From NCBI GenBank assembly GCA_001556995.1, contig LSKF01000059.1:1-5959 (forward strand): a DNA stretch of 5,959 nt, written 5' to 3'. Positions 1 through 4,859 of this stretch are shown piece after piece (positions within the stretch are counted from its first letter, which is position 1; the number at the start of each line of letters is the position of its first letter). The DNA comes from Erythrobacteraceae bacterium CCH12-C2. GTDB lineage: Bacteria > Pseudomonadota > Alphaproteobacteria > Sphingomonadales > Sphingomonadaceae. The position numbers and the translations under genes were made by a program. The notes under the pieces are model-generated. The model searched no databases. It was not told the DNA's origin and saw only the letters and a program-made list of their open reading frames with translations.

Positions 1-17
1 TCGCTGATTGTTCGCCC

Positions 18-47
18 TTAGCGTTGTTTAGCGTACCATCCACGCTA
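18..47. repeat. Small TTAGCGT repeat cluster with hairpin at the 3' end of the anti-sigma gene
   Basis: TTAGCGT occurs at 18-24 and again at 28-34. The second copy forms an inverted repeat, TAGCGT (29-34) with ACGCTA (42-47), around a 7-nt loop. The hairpin contains the nrsF stop codon (complement of 45-47). No T-run follows it on the minus strand, so it is not a classical intrinsic terminator. TTTAGCG at 27-33 recurs as the last seven bases of the window (5953-5959). Bases 1-17 show nothing recognisable. Confidence 0.45.
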
Positions 48-545
48 TGCCCTCACCAAGCCTGCGTGATCCGGTGATGTCGGCGCCCCCCTTCTCAGCC
101 ACCACACCAAGGTCCCGAACACCAACACTGAACCACCGGTGCCGATAACGAAGCAATCAAGACCATGGGCGATGCTGTCTTGCGATAAAAGCGAATTGCT
201 GTTGCTCATCGCGACAATCATGCCTGCGAACGGCAGCAATGCAGCCAGTACAGCCGCCCACGCCCAGCCATTGTGGCTAATACCAACGCCAGGACGGCTC
301 ATGACAACCACTGTGGCACCGGATGCAGTGCCTAGCCCCAGGAACAATCCGGTGGCGATCAGGGGGATTGGCGCAACTTGCCACGCCTGAAGGTCGGGGC
401 GAAGGCCGAACAAGCTTAGGATCAGTGCCGTTGAAATTGCCGCCGTCAAAAGAATGTAGCCGATTCCGCGTGAAAAACGCAACGGCTTGACCGGCTCCAG
501 ACCGCCGACCAGTTGGGTGATGAGGGCTTCGGAATTTTGAGCCAT
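45..545 (-). CDS. nrsF: NrsF-type (DUF1109) membrane anti-sigma factor of SigF, C-terminally truncated
   Basis: Integral inner-membrane anti-sigma factor that holds the ECF sigma factor SigF inactive and is thought to release it on copper or oxidant stress through two conserved cysteines. The N-terminal stretch LVGGLEPVKPLR (residues 12-23) is the cytosolic DUF1109 start. Membrane segments follow at about 27-47, 58-82, 92-113 and 131-149, and the family-typical RRGAPTSPDHAG sits at 151-162. The first conserved cysteine, C131, is present in GLDCFV. The protein ends five residues after that motif, at about 166 aa, whereas family members as I recall are about 210 aa with a last transmembrane part and a second cysteine near 181. 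None of the three minus-strand frames below 45 restores that end, so a single frameshift does not explain it. The start is ATG at 545. A GTG at 548, directly after the sigF stop, is an equally possible start (167 aa). The gene is last in the operon and translationally coupled to sigF. Confidence 0.85.
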   Translation of the reverse strand: MAQNSEALITQLVGGLEPVKPLRFSRGIGYILLTAAISTALILSLFGLRPDLQAWQVAPIPLIATGLFLGLGTASGATVVVMSRPGVGISHNGWAWAAVLAALLPFAGMIVAMSNSNSLLSQDSIAHGLDCFVIGTGGSVLVFGTLVWWLRRGAPTSPDHAGLVRA

Positions 546-548
546 CAC

Positions 549-1073
549 TTAAGCTTTCTCAATCATGTGGGCCAATTTTTTGAGCCCGCGGTGGATGTTG
601 ACTTTGACCAGAGATTCGCTTTGTCCGGTCGCGGTGGAGGCTTCGGCAATGCTTAGCCCCTGAATTTTCACCAGTTCGATAACGCGTGCCTGCGGATCAG
701 GAAGCAGTTCGAGCAAACGGTCGAGAGTTATGCGAGCGGAGATCGCCGGTTCGTCGTCGTGGCCAGCGTAGTCAGAACCGAGTTCACATTCTCCGGCCCG
801 GTAAAGTTTGCGCAGATGATCGACCCAGCGATAGCGAGCGATTGCCGCCAGCCAAGGGAGGAAGGGACGCGTTGAGTCCCACGAGGCGCGCTTGTTATGC
901 AGCGCCATCAGCGTATCCTGCACCAAATCATCGAGCTGGGAGGGTGCAATGCGGCGGGCATAGTAGCCGCGCAGCCATCGCTGACAGGCATCGAGCAGCG
1001 TGGCATATGCTTGCCGATCGCCTTCCTGCGACATCGCCATGAGTCGCGCGAGCGAGACTTCATCGGCCTTCAT
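549..1073 (-). CDS. sigF: ECF sigma factor, SigF type
   Basis: RNA polymerase sigma-70 family, extracytoplasmic-function group, 174 aa, which is a normal ECF length. Sigma-2 covers about residues 24-92: DDLVQDTLMALH at 48-59 is the helix that contacts core polymerase, and the segment FLPWLAAIARYRWVDHLRK at 71-89 binds the -10 element. A short acidic linker at 93-112 precedes sigma-4 at about 117-170, whose helix-turn-helix runs from LSIAEASTATG (140) to HRGLKKL (161-167) and reads the -35 element. An upstream extension to 1175 is open but would lie inside doxX. ATG at 1073 overlaps the doxX stop as ATGA, so I chose it. The partner anti-sigma factor follows directly. Given the exact SigF-like promoter ahead of bufA, the factor probably autoregulates through its operon. 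Assignment to SigF rather than another ECF group rests on the NrsF partner and the bufferin context. Confidence 0.9.
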   Translation of the reverse strand: MKADEVSLARLMAMSQEGDRQAYATLLDACQRWLRGYYARRIAPSQLDDLVQDTLMALHNKRASWDSTRPFLPWLAAIARYRWVDHLRKLYRAGECELGSDYAGHDDEPAISARITLDRLLELLPDPQARVIELVKIQGLSIAEASTATGQSESLVKVNIHRGLKKLAHMIEKA

Positions 1074-1528
1074 TTGGTCCGCACCTTCAGCAGCAGCGCA
1101 TCGACGCTGAGTGCGCCAGCACCCCGTACTATCAGCACCAGAGCGAGCGAAGACCAGAGTGCGTGCACGCTCCACCAGGCTTCAGGATAGACGAAGATTT
1201 GGATCACCATCGTCATTGCGAGGAGCGCGAAAGCCGATAGCCTTGTCAGCAAACCCAGTACCAGCAGGATCGGGAAAACATGCTCCGAGACAGTAGCCAG
1301 TTGCGCGGCTAGTTCAGTGGGCAAAGGCACCCCGGAATATTCCTCGGCGAACAGGAAATAGGTTGTATCACTGATCGTCAGCCAGCTGCCCTCTTCGACC
1401 TTCGTCCGGGCAGATCGCCAGAAGATGCCCGATAATGACACCCGCACGAGAAGCAGCACCGCACTCTCAAAGATGCGCCCGCCCACGAGCTTCGTGAGTT
1501 GGTCGTAGCTTCGGAAAATGGCTCGCAT
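1070..1528 (-). CDS. DoxX-family inner-membrane protein of the bufferin operon
   Basis: Small polytopic membrane protein, 152 aa, of the DoxX family. Four hydrophobic helices lie at about residues 18-40, 76-93, 96-113 and 122-140. Family hallmarks visible are LLLVRVSLSGIFWRSARTK in the first helix region, SEHVFPILLVLGLLTRLSA at 81-99 and a WWSVHALW stretch near 118-125. The biochemical role of DoxX proteins in bufferin-type operons is not settled. Its place beside a MNIO system suggests a redox or membrane-associated accessory function, but that is inference. The start is ATG at 1528, supported by an AGGGGA ribosome-binding site 5 nt upstream and a 21-nt gap after bufC. The stop overlaps the sigF start by 4 nt (ATGA), which indicates translational coupling. 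A SigF-like motif at 1637-1662 could provide an extra promoter for doxX-sigF-nrsF. Confidence 0.88.
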   Translation of the reverse strand: MRAIFRSYDQLTKLVGGRIFESAVLLLVRVSLSGIFWRSARTKVEEGSWLTISDTTYFLFAEEYSGVPLPTELAAQLATVSEHVFPILLVLGLLTRLSAFALLAMTMVIQIFVYPEAWWSVHALWSSLALVLIVRGAGALSVDALLLKVRTK

Positions 1529-1533
1529 TGTGT

Positions 1534-1539
1534 TCCCCT
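1534..1539 (-). promoter_or_regulatory. Ribosome-binding site of doxX
   Basis: AGGGGA on the minus strand with a 5-nt spacer to ATG 1528. It is clearly stronger than anything in front of bufB or bufC, so the lower half of the operon has its own good translation entry point. Confidence 0.6.
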
Positions 1540-1549
1540 ATTCCAAGTC

Positions 1550-2293
1550 TTATGCGGCCGTCAGCGCACCGACATTGATCAATGCGACTAAGGCCTGCAT
1601 TGATATTTCCGCATATTCACCTTCGCCGGGTAGGCTTTCGCCGCAAGCGATCAGAAGGTTACTGATGGCAGTGCGGGTTTCGGCGATCCGCAAGAGCTCG
1701 GCCATGAGGCGGGTGGCCGGAGCAATCAGCACATCGGCTTCAGGACGTGCGATAAGAATGGCGCCTGTCTCGCAAAGCCCCGGGACTTCGGCGCCGATCA
1801 ACTCATGCACCAGCGGAGCAAACCGCGATATCACCGCTGCCGGGTGGCGCAGCAGCTCAAAGCCAAGCAGTTCTTCCTCGGCCATCCCGGCAAGATCCGC
1901 CAGCGCAAGAGGAGGTGCATCGGCGGCATGAAAAGCTTGTAGCCACAACCATTCAAAACTCGCCAGATCTGCGATCCCGGTCGCCTCGGCCTGCGCTTCC
2001 AGAAATGACGCAAAGCCATAGCCGATGTCCGCAAGCGGCCGCGCGGTCACCCCCGGCTGCTGGAGGAACAGCCGGGAGTGTTCGTTAAATTTCTGGTCGC
2101 CGATTGTCTCACGCGTGCGCGGAAAAGTGTCTTCCAGTGCAATCAGCCGAGCGTGCGAAATCGTGTTGGCGTGGACTTTCATTCCGGCCAGCACCCGTTC
2201 TGAGGGCCCTGCGAAGAGACCTGCCGGCAGGTACGCAGGCCCAAGATCGAGGGCCGCCATCACCTCTGTCTGACCGCGCTCAAGCGACAGCAT
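1550..2293 (-). CDS. bufC: DUF2063 partner protein of the MNIO bufferin maturase
   Basis: Partner protein that delivers the precursor peptide to the DUF692 enzyme in MNIO RiPP pathways; it acts in the cytoplasm before export. The protein is 247 aa. The N-terminal DUF2063 domain spans about residues 3-120: after an amphipathic start it carries LEDTFPRTRETIGDQKF at 53-69, matching the family core (A/L)xDTFPxxxxLxGexxF, then YGFASFLEAQ at 92-101 and the FEWLWLQAFHAAD segment at 113-125. The remainder, about 140-247, is the usual variable C-terminal half with LLRHPAAVISRFAP and LLIACGES near its end. ATG at 2293 overlaps the bufB stop by 14 nt, and translational coupling is likely because no strong ribosome-binding site is visible. 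A later ATG at 2260 would remove part of the conserved N-terminal helix, so it is less likely. Symbol given by analogy with the Caulobacter bufferin operon. Confidence 0.87.
   Translation of the reverse strand: MLSLERGQTEVMAALDLGPAYLPAGLFAGPSERVLAGMKVHANTISHARLIALEDTFPRTRETIGDQKFNEHSRLFLQQPGVTARPLADIGYGFASFLEAQAEATGIADLASFEWLWLQAFHAADAPPLALADLAGMAEEELLGFELLRHPAAVISRFAPLVHELIGAEVPGLCETGAILIARPEADVLIAPATRLMAELLRIAETRTAISNLLIACGESLPGEGEYAEISMQALVALINVGALTAA
1637..1662 (-). promoter_or_regulatory. Candidate internal SigF-type promoter within bufC
   Basis: Reading the minus strand, GTAACC at 1662-1657 is followed after exactly 16 nt by CGAA at 1640-1637, the same -35/-10 pair and spacing as ahead of bufA and the CBS gene. 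It lies in the 3' part of bufC, about 109 nt before the doxX start. It could feed doxX-sigF-nrsF separately. The bases also encode a plausible protein segment (SNLLIACGE), so a chance match cannot be excluded. Confidence 0.4.
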
Positions 2294-3197
2294 GAGGGTA
2301 GCTGCGCAGCGACTGCCGCAAGCGTGCGACGCGCTTCATGACCGCATCGGCTAATTGCGCTTCGGCAAGAAGATCCGGGAAATCCGGGACGTTTGTGTCC
2401 CATTCGATAAGCACAGGCACAGGACCGGAGCGCAGGAGAAATCTTTCAAAGAGATGCCACGTCACGGGGGACACTTTCGAACCGTGGTCGTCAATCAGCA
2501 GCGGTCCGTGCTCATGGTCCTCTCGCGCATGTCCGGCCAGATGGACCTCACCAACCAGCGCGGGATCAAACGCATCGACCATCGCTGCTGCATCAAGCCC
2601 GAGGTTGGTGGCCGAAACCTCGATATTGTTGATGTCAAGCAGTAGTCCGCAGCCAGTGCGTCGGCACAAGTCGTGGAGGAAGTCGGCTTCGCTCATGGTG
2701 TCGCCTACAAAGGCAAGGTAGCGTGAAGGGTTCTCAACCAATATGGTGCGGCCAAGCCGCTCCTGCACTAGACCGACTTGCGCAGCGAAATGATCGAGCG
2801 CTTCTGCGGTGTAAGGCACCGGAAGAAGATCGGGGTAGCGATTGCTGGCGCTGCCGCTCCAGCTCAGATGGTCGGAAACCATTGCCGGCGCATAACGCTC
2901 ACATAGCGCTGAGAGCTGCGACAATTCGTCCTGATTGACCCCTTCGGCACTACCAAGTGACAGGCCGACCGAATGAAAGCTCAGGGGTGCGATCTCTGCA
3001 AAGGCTGAAAGCCAGCGATGCGGCGGACCGCCTGCACCAAAGTAGTTTTGCGGATGAACCTCGAACCAAGCCGGAGGCTGACCCCGGGGGTGGATGCTGG
3101 CCGACACTTCCTCAAGGGCCTCAGCATAATGCTGCGGCTTGAGTCCGACCCCGACATGGGGGGGCAGGGAGAGCGAGGTCGGCATGCCAGCCAGCAT
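2280..3197 (-). CDS. bufB: DUF692 multinuclear non-heme iron oxidase (MNIO), bufferin maturase
   Basis: TIM-barrel MNIO enzyme that oxidatively modifies cysteines of the bufferin precursor (reported products are thiooxazole-type heterocycles). It is cytosolic and 305 aa from the chosen start, a normal family length. Signature segments in order are GVGLKPQHYAEAL (16-28), WFEVHPQNYFGAGGP (44-58), FHSVGLSLGS (74-83), MVSDHLSW (106-113), LLPVPYTAEAL (124-134), ILVENPSRYL (152-161), CGLLLDINNIEVSATN (183-198), VGEVHLAGH (215-223), LLIDDHG (233-239) and VLIEWDTNVPDF (262-273). Likely metal-site residues include H75, H110, E155, D188, N190, H219, D237 and E265. Frame remains open to 3260, but that would overlap bufA by 44 nt; ATG 3197 starts 19 nt after the bufA stop. 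ATG 3185 is a shorter alternative (301 aa). Neither start has a good ribosome-binding site. Q50 stands where relatives usually show Glu. Confidence 0.92.
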   Translation of the reverse strand: MLAGMPTSLSLPPHVGVGLKPQHYAEALEEVSASIHPRGQPPAWFEVHPQNYFGAGGPPHRWLSAFAEIAPLSFHSVGLSLGSAEGVNQDELSQLSALCERYAPAMVSDHLSWSGSASNRYPDLLPVPYTAEALDHFAAQVGLVQERLGRTILVENPSRYLAFVGDTMSEADFLHDLCRRTGCGLLLDINNIEVSATNLGLDAAAMVDAFDPALVGEVHLAGHAREDHEHGPLLIDDHGSKVSPVTWHLFERFLLRSGPVPVLIEWDTNVPDFPDLLAEAQLADAVMKRVARLRQSLRSYPHAVA

Positions 3198-3210
3198 CCG
3201 GGGCGACCCG

Positions 3211-3224
3211 AGGGCTTTAGCCCT
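3211..3224 (-). promoter_or_regulatory. Hairpin spanning the bufA stop codon
   Basis: The minus strand reads AGGGC-TAAA-GCCCT, a perfect 5-bp GC-rich stem whose loop contains the bufA stop TAA. No U-tract follows, so it is more plausibly a stability or partial-attenuation element between the precursor gene and bufB than a full terminator. Function is inferred from position only. Confidence 0.4.
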
Positions 3225-3513
3225 TCTGGGGAACGGGCTTTTCGTTGCCCTTCTTGGCAACGAGCGAACCGCCCATCTTCACGCACTCGCCCTTGGCGAC
3301 GTACTTCCAGGCGTTGCCCTGGTAGTCGACGGTCGAGGTGCCTGCGCAGCTTGTGCCAGGGCCAGCGGCGCAGTCGTTCTTGCCCTTGAGCGAAACGCCG
3401 TAGCACTTTTCCTTCGCGCCGCCGCTCTGGGCAGTGGCGGGCGTGGCAGCGATCAGCGAAGCGGCGGCCAGCGACGCAAGCGAGGCGGCGGCAATTCCGA
3501 GCGTGGATTTCAT
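3217..3513 (-). CDS. bufA: Bufferin-type precursor peptide (DUF2282), secreted copper-binding RiPP
   Basis: Ribosomally made precursor, 98 aa. It has a Sec signal peptide (K2 followed by an Ala/Leu-rich core, cleavage likely after TPATA, residue 28), then a mature part with exactly four cysteines: C37 in EKCYG, C48 in KNDCAAG, C56 in GTSCAGTS and C77 in KGECVK. The block from [14 protein letters not shown] to [12 protein letters not shown] is the hallmark of the DUF2282 precursors paired with DUF692/DUF2063 genes. Known relatives have cysteines modified by the MNIO, are exported to the periplasm and bind copper there; modification here is inferred. The C-terminal tail after C77 is Lys/Gly-rich. 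ATG 3513 has the ribosome-binding site AAGGA 6 nt upstream, the best in the operon, fitting high expression. First gene of the operon, about 45 nt downstream of the predicted SigF transcription start. Confidence 0.93.
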   Translation of the reverse strand: MKSTLGIAAASLASLAAASLIAATPATAQSGGAKEKCYGVSLKGKNDCAAGPGTSCAGTSTVDYQGNAWKYVAKGECVKMGGSLVAKKGNEKPVPQKG

Positions 3514-3519
3514 AATGAG

Positions 3520-3524
3520 TCCTT
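3520..3524 (-). promoter_or_regulatory. Ribosome-binding site of bufA
   Basis: AAGGA on the minus strand, 6 nt before ATG 3513. It fixes the precursor start and is stronger than the weak or absent sites before bufB and bufC, as expected for a substrate peptide needed in excess. Confidence 0.65.
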
Positions 3525-3565
3525 TCGAGTATCCTGCGTGGGCCTCATTGGCTCACACGGCTTTG

Positions 3566-3591
3566 TTCGCGTCACCTGTCGGCGGGGTTAC
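3566..3591 (-). promoter_or_regulatory. SigF-type promoter of the bufferin operon
   Basis: On the minus strand GTAACC (complement of 3586-3591) is followed by exactly 16 nt and then CGAA (complement of 3566-3569). This equals the SigF -35/-10 consensus of Caulobacter as I recall it. Transcription would begin near 3559, giving a leader of about 45 nt before bufA. As sigF is the fifth gene of this operon, it predicts positive autoregulation. Confidence 0.8.
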
Positions 3592-3641
3592 CGATAGGAA
3601 TATTTTTTTGCGCGAAGGACCGCTGTTCGCTGGTCAGGCGA

Positions 3642-3698
3642 CATTCAGAGATTGTGCAAGATGGGTAAAGCATGCGACGGTAACCAATAATCTGAATG
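3642..3698. repeat. Imperfect inverted repeat in the divergent intergenic region
   Basis: CATTCAGA (3642-3649) is the exact reverse complement of TCTGAATG (3691-3698). Just inside, ATTG (3651-3654) pairs with CAAT (3685-3688). The inner arm overlaps a GGTAACC at 3679-3685. It could be an operator or an RNA hairpin in the leader of the hydrolase gene. The rest of the 257-nt gap between bufA and the hydrolase (3514-3770) holds the bufA promoter and no further gene. Confidence 0.35.
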
Positions 3699-3760
3699 CG
3701 TGTGGGACCTTCAGAACCTGGCGAGACGGGCCTGAAGAGCGCGTCATGACGGCGATTGCG

Positions 3761-3764
3761 AGGA
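3761..3764 (+). promoter_or_regulatory. Ribosome-binding site of the MBL-fold hydrolase gene
   Basis: AGGA (part of GAGGA, 3760-3764) lies 6 nt before ATG 3771. It selects this ATG over the in-frame TTG at 3756. Confidence 0.6.
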
Positions 3765-3770
3765 AAGCGA

Positions 3771-4766
3771 ATGGAACTTCCCTCAACCGTAAGAACGGGT
3801 TGGCTACTGCGCGGACCATGCCTTGCCATGTGCCTCATCGCAGCGACGCCGGTTGGCAGCAGCACCCATGCCGACAATCCTCCATTGCCACGTGTAGGTG
3901 CCGATGCCTGCCGTGCGGCTGATGTCGGCGTGCAAGTTCTTGGATCTGGTGGTCCAATCGCCGAAGGCGGCCGTGCCGGAACAAGCTATGTCGTGTGGAT
4001 TGACGGCCAAGGCCAATTGCTGATCGACGCGGGTCCTGGAAGTTTCATCCGCTTTGGTGAAGCAGGTCTCAAGGTCGGAGACCTGAAGGCTATCGCTCTA
4101 AGTCACTTTCACGCAGATCACAGCGCAGGGCTGGCGGGAATTCTGAATTCGGGCAGCTTCGAACAAACGAGCGAGCCCCTGATCTTCATAGGCCCTGCTG
4201 GGGCAAGCGTATTTCCCGGGGCGACGGCTTTCCTTGCCGCGCAATTTGGACGTAGCAACAGTGCCTGGCCATATCTTGGCGGTTACCTCGACGGAGGCGA
4301 TTCTCGGCGCCCCATGATCGTGCGGGAAATTGCCGCTGATGATACCGAGAATGGCATCCTGACTCCGATTGAGATCACACCCGACCTGACAGTCGCGGCG
4401 GTGCCCGTCCATCACGGCGAGGTGCCCAGTCTCGGCTACCTCGTCAAAGCGAAGGGCCGACGGATCGTCTTTGCGAGTGACCAGAGCGCGTTTTCGGCAG
4501 GTTTCGAACTCGCACTGAAAGATCTGTCACCAGACTTGCTGGTCGCTCACCACGTGATCCCGGCAGGCGAAGGACAGCCGATAGGCCTGCATCGCCCCCC
4601 CGGCGAGATCGGCCGGATGGCCGCCGTGATCTCACCGCAGCGCCTGCTGCTGTCACATCACATGAGGCGTTCGCTTTCGCGATTGGAAGAAGGGCTTGCC
4701 GCTATTTCGGTCCATTACACCGGTCCGACGGACATAGCTGACGACGGGACCTGCGTCGTGCTTTAG
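3771..4766 (+). CDS. Exported metallo-beta-lactamase-fold hydrolase
   Basis: MBL-superfamily metallohydrolase, 331 aa, predicted periplasmic. A Sec signal peptide covers about residues 1-34 (R8 and R14, then CLAMCLIAATPVG, cleavage after STHA). The fold starts at VGVQVLGSGGP (52-62). Metal-site motifs are LLIDAGPGSF (83-92), SHFHADHSAG (111-120, giving H112, H114, D116, H117), VPVHHGEVPSLGYL (211-224, H214 or H215), FASDQSAF (234-241, D237) and LLSHHM (293-298, terminal His). The arrangement, with a single-residue Asp in ASDQ and a late His, resembles the RNase Z/arylsulfatase-like MBL branch rather than beta-lactamases; the substrate cannot be told. The mature part has only C47 and C328, near its two ends, so an end-to-end disulfide is possible. 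ATG 3771 has GAGGA 6 nt upstream; an in-frame TTG at 3756 is less likely. Transcribed away from bufA. A GTAACC at 3680 precedes it without a matching -10. Confidence 0.85.
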   Translation: MELPSTVRTGWLLRGPCLAMCLIAATPVGSSTHADNPPLPRVGADACRAADVGVQVLGSGGPIAEGGRAGTSYVVWIDGQGQLLIDAGPGSFIRFGEAGLKVGDLKAIALSHFHADHSAGLAGILNSGSFEQTSEPLIFIGPAGASVFPGATAFLAAQFGRSNSAWPYLGGYLDGGDSRRPMIVREIAADDTENGILTPIEITPDLTVAAVPVHHGEVPSLGYLVKAKGRRIVFASDQSAFSAGFELALKDLSPDLLVAHHVIPAGEGQPIGLHRPPGEIGRMAAVISPQRLLLSHHMRRSLSRLEEGLAAISVHYTGPTDIADDGTCVVL

Positions 4767-4799
4767 GCGTACGCAATAATGGCGATATTAGGAAGTCGT

Positions 4800-4825
4800 G
4801 TAACCACCTGATCCAACGGGACGAA
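4800..4825 (+). promoter_or_regulatory. SigF-type promoter of the CBS/YiiX-like gene pair
   Basis: GTAACC at 4800-4805, a 16-nt spacer, then CGAA at 4822-4825: the same elements and spacing as the bufA promoter on the opposite strand. It lies in the 93-nt gap after the hydrolase stop. Transcription would start near 4832, a short leader of about 28 nt with the ribosome-binding site well placed inside it. No terminator hairpin is visible between 4767 and 4800, so some read-through from the hydrolase gene is possible. Confidence 0.78.
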
Positions 4826-4844
4826 GACATGATGGGGGTTCTAC

Positions 4845-4851
4845 AAAGGAG
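4845..4851 (+). promoter_or_regulatory. Ribosome-binding site of the CBS-domain gene
   Basis: AAAGGAG, an almost full anti-16S match, with an 8-nt spacer to ATG 4860. It supports this start and suggests efficient translation. Confidence 0.7.
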
Positions 4852-4859
4852 CACCTGTC

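Noticed and set aside
29..47. Intrinsic terminator at the end of the operon
   Set aside because: The stem is only 6 bp and no T-run follows on the minus strand, so it was recorded as a repeat/hairpin only.
1074..1175. N-terminal extension of the sigma factor to 208 aa
   Set aside because: It would lie wholly inside doxX and adds no ECF-conserved residues. The ATGA overlap at 1070-1073 gives a normal 174-aa protein.
3198..3260. N-terminal extension of the MNIO enzyme overlapping bufA by 44 nt
   Set aside because: The added Arg/Pro-rich residues do not resemble the family start, which begins close to GVGLKP. ATG 3197 or 3185 fits better.
3139..3597. Plus-strand open frame antisense to bufA and the bufB start
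   Set aside because: Mirror of a GC-rich coding region; composition and content show no protein family.
3783..3860. Lipoprotein signal on the MBL hydrolase (LAMC near residue 21)
   Set aside because: Met at -1 does not fit a lipobox. A signal peptidase I site after STHA fits better.
3434..3922. Plus-strand open frame of 162 codons across the bufA 5' end and the divergent intergenic region
   Set aside because: It runs antisense through the bufA signal peptide and promoter, then into the hydrolase start in another frame. It has no ribosome-binding site and no recognisable domain.
4281..4286. Another GTAACC on the minus strand inside the hydrolase gene
   Set aside because: At 16 nt downstream there is no CGAA (the plus strand reads GTGC there), and it faces no suitable gene.
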